Shown here piece after piece: positions 37,108 through 44,924 of a DNA stretch of 64,000 bases. The stretch is from Pseudoalteromonas sp. MMG010 (GTDB lineage Bacteria > Pseudomonadota > Gammaproteobacteria > Enterobacterales > Alteromonadaceae): assembly GCF_018100905.1 (NCBI RefSeq), contig NZ_JAGJEG010000014.1:20229-84228 (forward strand), read 5' to 3'. The position numbers and the translations under genes were made by a program. The stretch's first letter is position 1. Each line of letters begins with the position of its first letter. The notes beneath the pieces were generated by a model, which saw only the letters and a list, made by a program, of their open reading frames with translations, was not told the DNA's origin and ran no database searches.

Positions 37108-37539
37108 ATGGAACAATATATTGAATTTATTGGGAATCATCCAATTTTAAGCTTAGCTTGGGTTGGTATTGTGTTTCTTATTGTGAGTGGCTGGATCAAA
37201 AGTAAGTTTTCGGCAATTCGTCAAATTAACCCACAAGAACTCACCTTACTTATTAACCGTGAAGACGGGAAAGTAGTTGATATTCGTGCCAAAAAAGATT
37301 TTGACGCTGGCCGTATCGCAGGTGCCGAGCATTTAAGTCCAGAAAAAGCGAAACAATCTGACTTTGCAGGCCTTGAAAAGTCAAAGACAAAACCCATTAT
37401 ATTAGTATGTGCTACAGGCATGACCGCATCAGGCATTGCAACTGCAATGAGTAAAGCTGGATTTGAACAGGTTTACATTTTATCTGGTGGTATGGGAGCG
37501 TGGCAAGGCGCAAGCCTACCAACATCAACAGGACGCTAA
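37108..37539 (+). CDS. yibN: Membrane-anchored rhodanese-like protein YibN
   Basis: A 143-residue protein with one N-terminal membrane segment (about 13-30, PILSLAWVGIVFLIVSGWI) and a cytoplasmic rhodanese domain: KVVDIRAKKDFDAGRIAGAE (about 54-73) and the active-site loop VCATGMTASG with the catalytic Cys near 101. Rhodaneses transfer sulfane sulfur; the YibN substrate is unknown. Gene order yibN-grxC-secB-gpsA is as in E. coli. A GTGGAAG ribosome site precedes the ATG. Confidence 0.9.
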   Translation: MEQYIEFIGNHPILSLAWVGIVFLIVSGWIKSKFSAIRQINPQELTLLINREDGKVVDIRAKKDFDAGRIAGAEHLSPEKAKQSDFAGLEKSKTKPIILVCATGMTASGIATAMSKAGFEQVYILSGGMGAWQGASLPTSTGR

Positions 37540-37570
37540 TTAAGTTATTAGCGCCTACAGAGGATTTATT

Positions 37571-37828
37571 ATGAGTAATGTTGTTTTATACACCAAGGCG
37601 TATTGTCCATTTTGTCAACGAGCATTAGCGTTGTTAAATAGCAAAGGGGTGCAATACACTAATTATGATATTGGTGTACAACCTGAATTACGTGACGAAA
37701 TGATTACCAAAGCTGATGGCGCTAGCACAGTACCGCAAATTTTTATTAACGATGAGCATATCGGCGGTTGTGACGACATAATGGCAATTGAAGCACAAGG
37801 TAAACTTGATGCTAAGCTAAACGCTTAA
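37571..37828 (+). CDS. grxC: Glutaredoxin 3
   Basis: An 85-residue thioredoxin-fold protein that reduces disulfides and glutathione mixed disulfides in the cytoplasm. Active site CPFC (residues 12-15, in TKAYCPFCQRALALL; E. coli has CPYC), the cis-Pro region STVPQIFINDEHIGGCDD (about 53-70) and a normal length. It lies between yibN and secB with short gaps (31 and 44 bp). Confidence 0.95.
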   Translation: MSNVVLYTKAYCPFCQRALALLNSKGVQYTNYDIGVQPELRDEMITKADGASTVPQIFINDEHIGGCDDIMAIEAQGKLDAKLNA

Positions 37829-37872
37829 AACTTTACTAAGCAATTATAAAAACGATTAAGTTAGGAATAATA

Positions 37873-38355
37873 ATGAACGAAGAAAATAACGTAGCAGCAC
37901 AACAAGACGGTGCTCAATTTGCTATTCAACGTATTTACGTTAAAGATGTGTCTTTTGAAACACCGAACTCACCTGCTATTTTTCAAAAAGAATGGACACC
38001 AGAAGTTAAATTAGATTTAGATACGCGTTCGAATAAGCTTGATGACGGCCTATTTGAAGTTGTTTTAGCATTAACTGTGACAGCTTCTTTAGGTGAAGAA
38101 ACTGCATTTTTATGTGAAATACAACAAGCCGGTATTTTTACGGTTGGCGACGTTGAAGAAGTTCAACTAGCGCACATGCTAGGTGCTTTTTGCCCTAACG
38201 TATTGTTCCCATATGCTCGCGAAGCAGTATCTAACTTAGTTAATCGTGGTACTTTCCCACAACTTAATCTAGCACCAGTTAATTTTGATGCTTTGTTTGC
38301 ACAGTACATGCAACAACGTACAGCGCAAGCAGAACAGGCAACAGCAGACGCATAA
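37873..38355 (+). CDS. secB: Protein-export chaperone SecB
   Basis: SecB keeps pre-proteins unfolded and passes them to SecA. The 160-residue protein matches the family in [16 protein letters not shown] (about 19-34), [37 protein letters not shown] and [19 protein letters not shown] followed by [10 protein letters not shown]. Its acidic N-terminus and Gln/Ala-rich tail are usual. It is followed three bases later by gpsA, suggesting coupling. Confidence 0.96.
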   Translation: MNEENNVAAQQDGAQFAIQRIYVKDVSFETPNSPAIFQKEWTPEVKLDLDTRSNKLDDGLFEVVLALTVTASLGEETAFLCEIQQAGIFTVGDVEEVQLAHMLGAFCPNVLFPYAREAVSNLVNRGTFPQLNLAPVNFDALFAQYMQQRTAQAEQATADA

Positions 38356-38358
38356 TTT

Positions 38359-39366
38359 ATGAGTACAGCAACTTCAGCTGTTACTGTATTAGGGGCGGGG
38401 TCTTATGGCACCGCCCTTGCTATTTGTTTAGCCCGAAATGGTCATGCTGTGACACTTTGGGGGAGAAATAGCGACGACGTTGCCACGCTTGCAGCTGAGC
38501 GGAAAAATCAACGTTACTTACCCGATGTTCCTTTCCCAGATACCCTTGTTTTAGAAAGTAATTTGCATACAGCCGTCGCGGCCAGTCAGGTTATTTTGGT
38601 TGTGGTACCAAGCCATGCTTTTGGCCAAACTCTGCAACAAATAAAACCCGCTTTATTGCCCGGTGCACAAGTGGCTTGGGCGACTAAAGGTTTAGAGCCA
38701 GATACCGGACGATTATTACAAGAAGTTGCACAACAAGAGTTGGGCGATGACATTCCTTTAGCTGTGGTATCGGGTCCTACTTTTGCAAAAGAAATGGCAA
38801 TGGGATTACCTACTGCTATTTCGGTATCGTCAACCTCACAATTATTCTCACAGCAACTAGCTGATTTACTTCATTGTGGACGCTCGTTTAGAGTGTACAA
38901 CAATGATGACTTTATTGGGATTCAGTTAGGGGGAGCGGTTAAAAATGTGATTGCGATTGGGGCTGGAATGTCTGATGGTGTTGGCTTTGGCGCTAACGCA
39001 CGTACCGCATTAATTACTCGTGGATTAGCCGAATTAACTCGTTTGGGGTGTGCATTAGGTGCAAAGCCCGAAACCTTTATGGGGATGGCTGGCTTAGGCG
39101 ATTTAATTTTAACCTGTACCGACAACCAGTCGCGTAACCGTCGATTTGGTTTAGCATTAGGTAAAGGCAACGGTGTTGATGCCGCTATTGAATCAATTGG
39201 TCAGGTTGTAGAGGGCTTTAGAAATACCAAAGAAGTACATCTACTGGCTCAACGCGCAGGTGTTGAAATGCCAATTACTGAGCAAATTTACCGAGTGTTA
39301 TACGAAAATAAAGATATGAAAGAAGCCGCTATGGCATTACTTGGACGTGAACAACGTTCAGAGTAA
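38359..39366 (+). CDS. gpsA: Glycerol-3-phosphate dehydrogenase [NAD(P)+]
   Basis: GpsA reduces dihydroxyacetone phosphate to sn-glycerol 3-phosphate for phospholipid synthesis. The 335-residue protein has the N-terminal dinucleotide fold [20 protein letters not shown] (about 9-28), [43 protein letters not shown] (about 137-154), [20 protein letters not shown] with the catalytic Lys (about 194-213), [12 protein letters not shown] and SRNRRFG. It is the last gene of the yibN-grxC-secB-gpsA run and is followed by a hairpin. Confidence 0.96.
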   Translation: MSTATSAVTVLGAGSYGTALAICLARNGHAVTLWGRNSDDVATLAAERKNQRYLPDVPFPDTLVLESNLHTAVAASQVILVVVPSHAFGQTLQQIKPALLPGAQVAWATKGLEPDTGRLLQEVAQQELGDDIPLAVVSGPTFAKEMAMGLPTAISVSSTSQLFSQQLADLLHCGRSFRVYNNDDFIGIQLGGAVKNVIAIGAGMSDGVGFGANARTALITRGLAELTRLGCALGAKPETFMGMAGLGDLILTCTDNQSRNRRFGLALGKGNGVDAAIESIGQVVEGFRNTKEVHLLAQRAGVEMPITEQIYRVLYENKDMKEAAMALLGREQRSE

Positions 39367-39375
39367 AAGTTGTGT

Positions 39376-39399
39376 GCCCTTGGTTATTTAGCCAAGGGC
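39376..39399 (+). terminator. Hairpin after gpsA
   Basis: GCCCTTGG-TTATTTAG-CCAAGGGC forms an 8-bp stem 10 bp after the gpsA stop, followed by TTTGAG; the T-tract is short. Confidence 0.6.
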
Positions 39400-39506
39400 T
39401 TTGAGTAATAACAATGCGAGTGTATAACTAAAAAAATAGCTGGTACATGAGCGTGGTGCTATTTAGATAAACCGATCACTGCTTGTATAAGCTTACCCTT
39501 ACCCTC

Positions 39507-40328
39507 CTAATTTAAATATACCGCGTTAAATGATGCCTGTGCCTGTTGATTGTGATCTTTAATAATTAACGTTTCGCCATTAATTTGCCAATGCTGAGTA
39601 TTATTAAGTGCATTAAGCATGGCTTGTTCTTGCTGCATATTTTGGCTACACATTTTTTTGGTGCTTGCTAATTGATTAAATGTGAGCGTTTGCTGATTAA
39701 TATCATAGCGACCAGTAAAATTATTACACCCGAGAAAACCATGAACGCGATTGTCTTTATCAAATTGAATAAAAGGCTCTTTTTTTAACACCGTCACCGA
39801 GTCGCCTTGCAGCGTGATTGCCTTAAAATAAGTGTTATAAAGTGATACATCGGGTTTTTGGGTGTCGTTCATTCTTTCAAGCTCAATAGTATGTGGGGTA
39901 CTGAGTTGAGTTTCGTTAAATGGATTATGGGCTGTGGTGCTTTTATACAATACTTTGTCTTTATTAATTATACGCGCACTGAGGTTATAACGGTGTTTGC
40001 TATCTATTTTATTTTCATCATAAATTAGCTCTACGGTGTATGGTGGTGCCTGTGTAATGTCGAGTATTTGTTGCACGATAACTTCGCTTTTTACATCGGT
40101 TTTAGACACATCCGAAAGCGTAACAATTAATTGTGAACCCGGGCGAAGCATTTGGCGCTCATTATACGTTACTTGTGTCATTAAGCTGGTTGCATGTTGT
40201 GTTGCTGATTGAGCTGAAGTTGCGGTATTTTGTTGATCGCACGCGCTAAGGGTTAGTAAGCTAAGTGCTGCAAGCGATAAGCTATAAAGGGTATTTTTAT
40301 TACTTAATAGTCGGTGCTGATTTGCCAT
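39507..40328 (-). CDS. YbaY-META two-domain lipoprotein
   Basis: A 273-residue predicted lipoprotein: signal peptide with lipobox LSAC (Cys30 in LLTLSACDQQN), then a YbaY/YscW-type beta domain at about 52-135 (RPGSQLIVTLSDVSK; AQ-type beta strands; PYTVELIYDENKI; YNLSARIINKDKVLY) and a C-terminal META domain at about 160-265 (GCNNFTGRYD; STKKMCSQNMQQEQAML; QPQ-type end). In E. coli these two domains are on separate proteins (YbaY, HslJ). The function is unknown; an envelope stress role would be inference. It is convergent with gpsA and precedes a hairpin-bounded gap. Confidence 0.82.
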   Translation of the reverse strand: MANQHRLLSNKNTLYSLSLAALSLLTLSACDQQNTATSAQSATQHATSLMTQVTYNERQMLRPGSQLIVTLSDVSKTDVKSEVIVQQILDITQAPPYTVELIYDENKIDSKHRYNLSARIINKDKVLYKSTTAHNPFNETQLSTPHTIELERMNDTQKPDVSLYNTYFKAITLQGDSVTVLKKEPFIQFDKDNRVHGFLGCNNFTGRYDINQQTLTFNQLASTKKMCSQNMQQEQAMLNALNNTQHWQINGETLIIKDHNQQAQASFNAVYLN

Positions 40329-40402
40329 AAGTTATCATCATTTGTCATTGTGGCTTATTAGTGTATTGATGTAGGTATTAATCTGGCCTTAATTGAAATA
40401 AA

Positions 40403-40422
40403 AAAGACGCCTAAGCGTCTTT
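40403..40422. terminator. Hairpin between the PhnA-type gene and the YbaY-META gene
   Basis: AAAGACGC-CTAA-GCGTCTTT, an 8-bp stem flanked by A-rich and T-rich sequence, lies 66 bp after the end of the minus-strand PhnA-type gene and could end its transcript. Confidence 0.65.
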
Positions 40423-40487
40423 ATAAATCAGTTAGTTAAATACAGGTTAGTGTACCTAATATGATTTTAACCTCTCCTGTGTGGAGA

Positions 40488-41054
40488 TTATTTTTTTACA
40501 AATTTGGTTAAAATAACAATGCGTTGCCCATCAACACGCCCTTCAATATGTTCAGGGTTGCTGGTTAAGCCAATATTACGCACTGCAGTACCTCGTTTAG
40601 CTGTAATGCTGCTGCCTTTAACATCAAGATCTTTAATTAAAGTGACGGTATCGCCAGCATTAAGCACAACACCATTGCTGTCGATATGTTTAACATCGTC
40701 ATCTTCTGCAAGTGCTTTTTTAGCCCAAACAAGTGTGTCTTCTTCAAGATAAATCATATCTAGGGCATCTTGTGCCCAGCCATTATCGGGCGCTAAACGA
40801 GTTAGCATTCTGTAGGCAACAACTTGTACCGCAGGTGTTTGACTCCACATACTATCGTTTAAGCAATGCCAATGGGTGGCATTTAAATCGGTTGTTTTTT
40901 CAATTTGATCTTTACACTGCTGGCAGATGTAAATGCATTTATCAGAGTGAGTTTCGGTTACAGGTGGTACTTCGTACACCGATAAGTTGTCGGTGGCTGT
41001 ACATAATTCACATTGGTTATTACTGCGTTCAATTAAGGCTTTTTCGATACTCAT
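40488..41054 (-). CDS. PhnA-domain zinc-ribbon protein (YjdM-like)
   Basis: A 188-residue protein with an N-terminal zinc-ribbon of the PhnA type (CELC at about 15-18 and CQQC about 30 residues later) and a C-terminal PhnA SH3-like domain (about 115-185: DSNGVVLNAGDTVTLIKDLDVKG, RGTAVRNIGL, GRVDGQRIVILTKFVKK). Despite the old name, E. coli YjdM is not required for alkylphosphonate use, and its role is unclear. The longer middle section (about 50-110) is usual for this version in marine bacteria. A stand-alone gene on the minus strand. Confidence 0.85.
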   Translation of the reverse strand: MSIEKALIERSNNQCELCTATDNLSVYEVPPVTETHSDKCIYICQQCKDQIEKTTDLNATHWHCLNDSMWSQTPAVQVVAYRMLTRLAPDNGWAQDALDMIYLEEDTLVWAKKALAEDDDVKHIDSNGVVLNAGDTVTLIKDLDVKGSSITAKRGTAVRNIGLTSNPEHIEGRVDGQRIVILTKFVKK

Positions 41055-41392
41055 AGTAGATCTTTATTTGTGACTAATATACAAATTATACAGCGCCAAA
41101 GCACTTAAGGCTATAAATCCCTTTAATTTGTAGGGGTATTTAGCGTTATTATCTTTAAAATATGTAAGGGGCGTAGGTAATGTTTAATTAATTGTAATTA
41201 TTATACTTTTTTTAGTGGTTAAATAATCATACTTTTTGTGTGTATATTATTAAAAATAAATAAATTGCCTATTTTTTAGTTTTTTGCAATTATTCATACT
41301 TACTATCAATCTAATATTATTTTTTTAGTAGTAAAGTACCTGTTTTGTGAACGAACACTTAAAGTATAAAGTAATCTATTGGATATACCCTT
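41055..41392. other. 338-bp AT-rich gap between divergent genes
   Basis: The sequence between the PhnA-type gene (minus) and the EAL-HDOD gene (plus) is very AT-rich and has no open frame. It presumably carries the two divergent promoters. I see no convincing operator, hairpin or RNA. Confidence 0.4.
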
Positions 41393-42631
41393 TTGACAAC
41401 AAATATTAATCAATATATCGCACGACAAGCTATTTTTAATGCTGATAAAAGCGTGTATGCCTATGAGTTATTATATCGTGATTCATCAAAAAATAGCTTT
41501 CCCATCGGCACCTCTGATGAATTAGCCACTAGCAGGGTTTTTCTTAATTCACTGATGTTTATTGGGGTAGAGAGATTAACCGCTAATAAACCTACTTTTG
41601 TTAACCTCTCGACAGACTCTTTATTAGCTGAAACACCCAAGGTGTTAGAGCCTAAATCGGTGGTTATTGAAATAGTAGAGCGGACCGATAATATTGCACA
41701 AGTTGTAAAAAGTGTTTCAAAGTTAAAAAAAGAAGGCTATATATTTGCACTTGATGATTATGATGGCGACCCTAAATGGGAGCCGTTGTTATCATTAGTG
41801 AACTTTATAAAGCTAGAAATAGATGAAACGACTGTTAAAACGGTTATGCAGCTAAAGTTACTCAAGCATAACTACCCGCACATAAAGGTGATTGTAGAGC
41901 GAATAGAAACGTACAAACAATTTAAGCAGCTAAAAGCCGCAGGTTGTATGTATTTTCAAGGCTACTTTTTTGCACGCCCTGAAATGCTTTCTTCTACTCG
42001 ACTCGACCCCTCTAAAACAACCGTGTTTGAACTATTAAGTTGTACCGCTAAAAGTGATTTATGCTTTGAAGAAATTCACCAAAAAGTATCACGAGATATC
42101 AGTGTGACAGCACGAATATTAAAACTGGCTAATGCCCGGCTAGGAAAAAATAATTTAGTAATTACCTCTATTCCACAAGCCGTTGTATTTTTAGGTGAAG
42201 ATGCGATTCGTCAGTTTGTACGGATTTTAGCTATTAGTGAGTTAGGGAGTAATAAGCCGGTTGAACTGACAAAACTTGCTTTAACTAGAGCTAAGTTATT
42301 ATCATTGTTGTTGGGAGACGATCATAATTTATCACAACAAGGTTATTTAGTTGGATTGCTTTCTTTATTAGATGCCATGTTAGATTTAGACTTGGAAATG
42401 ATTGTCTCAGAGTTAGGGTTAGATAAGAGAATAGCGAACGCACTATTATTATCACAAGGAAAGTTAGGAGAGTGTTTAGCTTTAGTGCGTGCAATTGAAG
42501 CCGATAGTGCAGATGTAACTAATTTGCTATTAAATAAAGCGCAAGGCGCTTTGGCAGACGATGTTTTTAATGAATATATTTTGGAGTCCATTTTTTATGC
42601 TGACGAAATTATTGAATCAATGGCGTCTTAA
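41393..42631 (+). CDS. EAL-HDOD signalling protein (YuxH type)
   Basis: A 412-residue regulator. Residues about 1-205 form an EAL-like domain: the EAL motif reads ELL (VYAYELLYRD), but FVNLST (Asn), VIEIVERT, FALDDYDGDP, FIKLEID (Lys), IVERIET and FQGYFF hold counterparts of several catalytic residues. The DDFGTG loop is replaced, so c-di-GMP hydrolysis is doubtful. Residues about 210-390 form an HDOD domain (ELLSCTAKSDLCFEEIHQKV; RILKLANARLG; ITSIPQAVVFLGEDAIRQFV). The start is a TTG with a weak ribosome site; no better in-frame start is near. It is followed after two bases by the PqiA-like gene. Confidence 0.88.
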   Translation: MTTNINQYIARQAIFNADKSVYAYELLYRDSSKNSFPIGTSDELATSRVFLNSLMFIGVERLTANKPTFVNLSTDSLLAETPKVLEPKSVVIEIVERTDNIAQVVKSVSKLKKEGYIFALDDYDGDPKWEPLLSLVNFIKLEIDETTVKTVMQLKLLKHNYPHIKVIVERIETYKQFKQLKAAGCMYFQGYFFARPEMLSSTRLDPSKTTVFELLSCTAKSDLCFEEIHQKVSRDISVTARILKLANARLGKNNLVITSIPQAVVFLGEDAIRQFVRILAISELGSNKPVELTKLALTRAKLLSLLLGDDHNLSQQGYLVGLLSLLDAMLDLDLEMIVSELGLDKRIANALLLSQGKLGECLALVRAIEADSADVTNLLLNKAQGALADDVFNEYILESIFYADEIIESMAS

Positions 42632-42633
42632 GT

Positions 42634-43242
42634 ATGCGTAATTGGTTAACCGTATTAAGTGTCATAATTGCTTTGTGTTTATTGATCCCTGGTATAACAA
42701 AGCCTGTTTTAAGTATTGAAGGAAGTATTGATAAATCTCAGTTGGCACAAGCCGGAATCGAGATGCTGGCAGAAGAAGGAGATAGACGTACGCGAAGTAC
42801 ATTAATGATGTTTTCAAGTATGTTAGGTCTTGATGCCTTAGAGGGGGAGATTAATGTATATGAAAAAACACGCAGTATTTGGGGAACAGTCACCGAGCTA
42901 GCTGAGCATAATAACTTTTTAGTGGCTATGCTGGTTGCGTTATTTTCGATTGTTATTCCGCTGATAAAGTTACTTATACAGCTTATTTATTGCTGTTTAA
43001 ATGTAAGTAACGCAAAGCAAAAGTTAGGGCAGGTAATTCAGGCATTAAGTAAATGGAGCATGGTTGATGTATTTGTTATTGCTTTAATTGTTACCTATTT
43101 GGCTGGTAATGCACATGGAAACAGCGGTGAACTGCTTATTTTAAATGCCTCCTTTGGTGAAGGCTTTTGGTACTTTACAGCATATTGCTTGTTTTCGATT
43201 GCGGCGAGTATGTTGATTAAGACAGGTAAGACTAACGCCTAG
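42634..43242 (+). CDS. Paraquat-inducible protein A-like membrane protein
   Basis: A 202-residue inner-membrane protein with four membrane segments (about 5-22, 88-115, 138-158 and 175-197). The segment between the second and third, KWSMVDVFVIALIVTYLAG (about 144-162), is the PqiA-domain hallmark. The usual zinc-ribbon of full-size PqiA is missing, and it has a single domain where E. coli PqiA has two. PqiA works with the MCE protein PqiB in lipid transport; no pqiB is nearby, so this stand-alone form may differ. It starts 2 bp after the EAL-HDOD gene, so both are probably translated together. Confidence 0.8.
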   Translation: MRNWLTVLSVIIALCLLIPGITKPVLSIEGSIDKSQLAQAGIEMLAEEGDRRTRSTLMMFSSMLGLDALEGEINVYEKTRSIWGTVTELAEHNNFLVAMLVALFSIVIPLIKLLIQLIYCCLNVSNAKQKLGQVIQALSKWSMVDVFVIALIVTYLAGNAHGNSGELLILNASFGEGFWYFTAYCLFSIAASMLIKTGKTNA

Positions 43243-43437
43243 TGATATCAATATTTACTATTTTTAATGACGCTCAGTTTTAATTTTGCTCTATAAAACT
43301 TACTCATTAAGTGTAAGTTGTTCTTAATTTATTAAATTGTGATGAATACAGTTTTTTTAATATATTGTTTTATCAGACTTTTTATTTGGCATGTATTACG
43401 CAACAGTGAGGTACAACGACTTTACTAAGGAATACAC

Positions 43438-43893
43438 ATGCAAGTTAAAACAATTAAAGAAGTGTACGATTGGACTGTTTTATTTCACACACAAATGGCT
43501 GCTAATTTTTATAGCTTAAAAGATGTGTTAGATGAATATAATACAATGTTAGTCGATTACTATTTGAGTTATGAGAAAAAACTAGCTGAAGATCTGGTTG
43601 GCTTTAAAGCGATTACTGAAATTAATACTTTAGATACCTTTAGTTATGAGTATTTCGAAGATAATCCAGAGTTAATTACGTTTAATGATATTAGCAAAGA
43701 GCAGCAATTTGATGAGCAAGTGATTCAAAATTACGTATCGCAGGAGCACCAAAAAGTCATTGCGCTTTACGAATATTTATATGAACGAGCAAAAATTGAT
43801 GATGCGATAGAAAAACTAAATCAGATATTAGAGCTTGAACGACAGGGCTTAAAACAAATGATGCAAAGCAGTAATCGCCACCGTGATATGTAA
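43438..43893 (+). CDS. Unknown helical protein (151 aa)
   Basis: I do not recognise this protein. It is 151 residues, acidic, without signal peptide or membrane span. It looks all-helical: VYDWTVLFHTQMAANFYSLK (about 9-28), ALYEYLYERAKIDDA (about 109-123) and EKLNQILELERQGLKQMMQS at the end. The arrangement of four long helices recalls ferritin-like or rubrerythrin-type bundles, but the ExxH metal motifs are absent or incomplete. A clear ribosome site (AAGGAATAC) supports the ATG. It stands alone between pqiA-like and gcvR. Confidence 0.6.
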   Translation: MQVKTIKEVYDWTVLFHTQMAANFYSLKDVLDEYNTMLVDYYLSYEKKLAEDLVGFKAITEINTLDTFSYEYFEDNPELITFNDISKEQQFDEQVIQNYVSQEHQKVIALYEYLYERAKIDDAIEKLNQILELERQGLKQMMQSSNRHRDM

Positions 43894-44078
43894 CTCATCT
43901 GTTGTATGTAAGCCGTATTTTAATTGCCCTGCCAATAGCGTGGGGTTATTCACTTTTAATACTGGGTGTTATTTTAAAAGTTAAAATTTGTACGAGTGCC
44001 TTTGCCAGTGAGCTTTGTGGTAAATGTGCCCCGGTGATACATTGATTAAACTGCCAGATTAAATCATTAATATGCAAA

Positions 44079-44107
44079 AGTATGACTTAAAAGAGTTAAG
44101 TCATACT
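44079..44107 (-). terminator. Hairpin after gcvR
   Basis: AGTATGACTTAA and TTAAGTCATACT form a perfect 12-bp stem with a 5-base loop, 20 bp beyond the end of minus-strand gcvR and followed on that strand by TTTTGC. Confidence 0.7.
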
Positions 44108-44126
44108 AAGTTGTACTAATACTGAG

Positions 44127-44633
44127 TTACGCCTCTTCTACATCAACGATTAAATCGCTAGTAATGGCCTCAAGGGCTTCAATAACATCATCGCGGTTCA
44201 CCGTTGTGGGTAACGAGACTGTTGCAACGGCACTAAATATAGGAACACCCCAGTTTGGTGCACTTTGTTGGCGTGAGTTTAAATGCGTAATATTAGCGCC
44301 CTTGTGACGAATTACACTGGCAAGTTCTTGTACAATACCTGGGCGATCATTGCCGGTAATAATAAAGTTTAATTGTTCAAGTAAGGCTTCGGTTGGCTGC
44401 TCTGCACCGGCCTCAATTCGTACTTCAAGTTCGGGTAAATCATTTAATGCATCGTACAATGCCTGAAAATGCGCTTCGGCAACTTCTAATTGTATGATTC
44501 CAGCAAAGTGACCTAATAAATGGCTTAAATTACTGCTTAACCAATTGCCTTGGTTTTCTAATACTACCGAAGAAATACTCTCTACCAGCCCTGGACGATC
44601 TTTTCCCAAAATAGTGATAACTAATTGCTTCAT
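44127..44633 (-). CDS. gcvR: Glycine cleavage system transcriptional repressor (ACT-ACT)
   Basis: GcvR binds glycine and controls GcvA, the regulator of the glycine cleavage operon. The 168-residue protein consists of two ACT domains: the first opens with VITILGKDRPGLVESIS (about 4-20), the second with FIITGNDRPGIVQELASVI (about 91-109), each with the RPG ligand-loop motif. The length is typical for this family. In E. coli gcvR lies near bcp; that neighbour is absent here. It is divergent from pstC. Confidence 0.87.
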   Translation of the reverse strand: MKQLVITILGKDRPGLVESISSVVLENQGNWLSSNLSHLLGHFAGIIQLEVAEAHFQALYDALNDLPELEVRIEAGAEQPTEALLEQLNFIITGNDRPGIVQELASVIRHKGANITHLNSRQQSAPNWGVPIFSAVATVSLPTTVNRDDVIEALEAITSDLIVDVEEA

Positions 44634-44860
44634 AAATATTCTCTTTTTAACTTTAATGAGGTCATAGCAGGTTGATTGTTATTTTAAAACAAGGTGATTA
44701 AATCCAAAAACAATTCACTTACTGACGTGCTTTAGTGTCAATATTAAAGCGGGTTTAATTTTTTATTACAGTGCAGTATTGACCTCTACATGCATTTTGT
44801 CCAATAAAATACATGTATCATTTGTATGGCCATAAACGTACTTTATTACAAATTGAACCA

Positions 44861-44894
44861 CTGTAACATTGCTGTCATATTTATGAAATATAAT
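44861..44894 (+). promoter_or_regulatory. PHO box and -10 element of the pst operon
   Basis: CTGTAAC-ATTG-CTGTCAT (44861-44878) is a direct repeat of the PHO-box 7-mer with the standard 11-bp period. Ten bases further on, TATAAT (44889-44894) is a consensus -10. The PHO box takes the place of a -35 box, as in PhoB-activated promoters. It lies 31-64 bp upstream of the pstC ATG. Confidence 0.88.
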
Positions 44895-44924
44895 TGCTAA
44901 ACGTTAAACTCTAAGGCCACTGCG

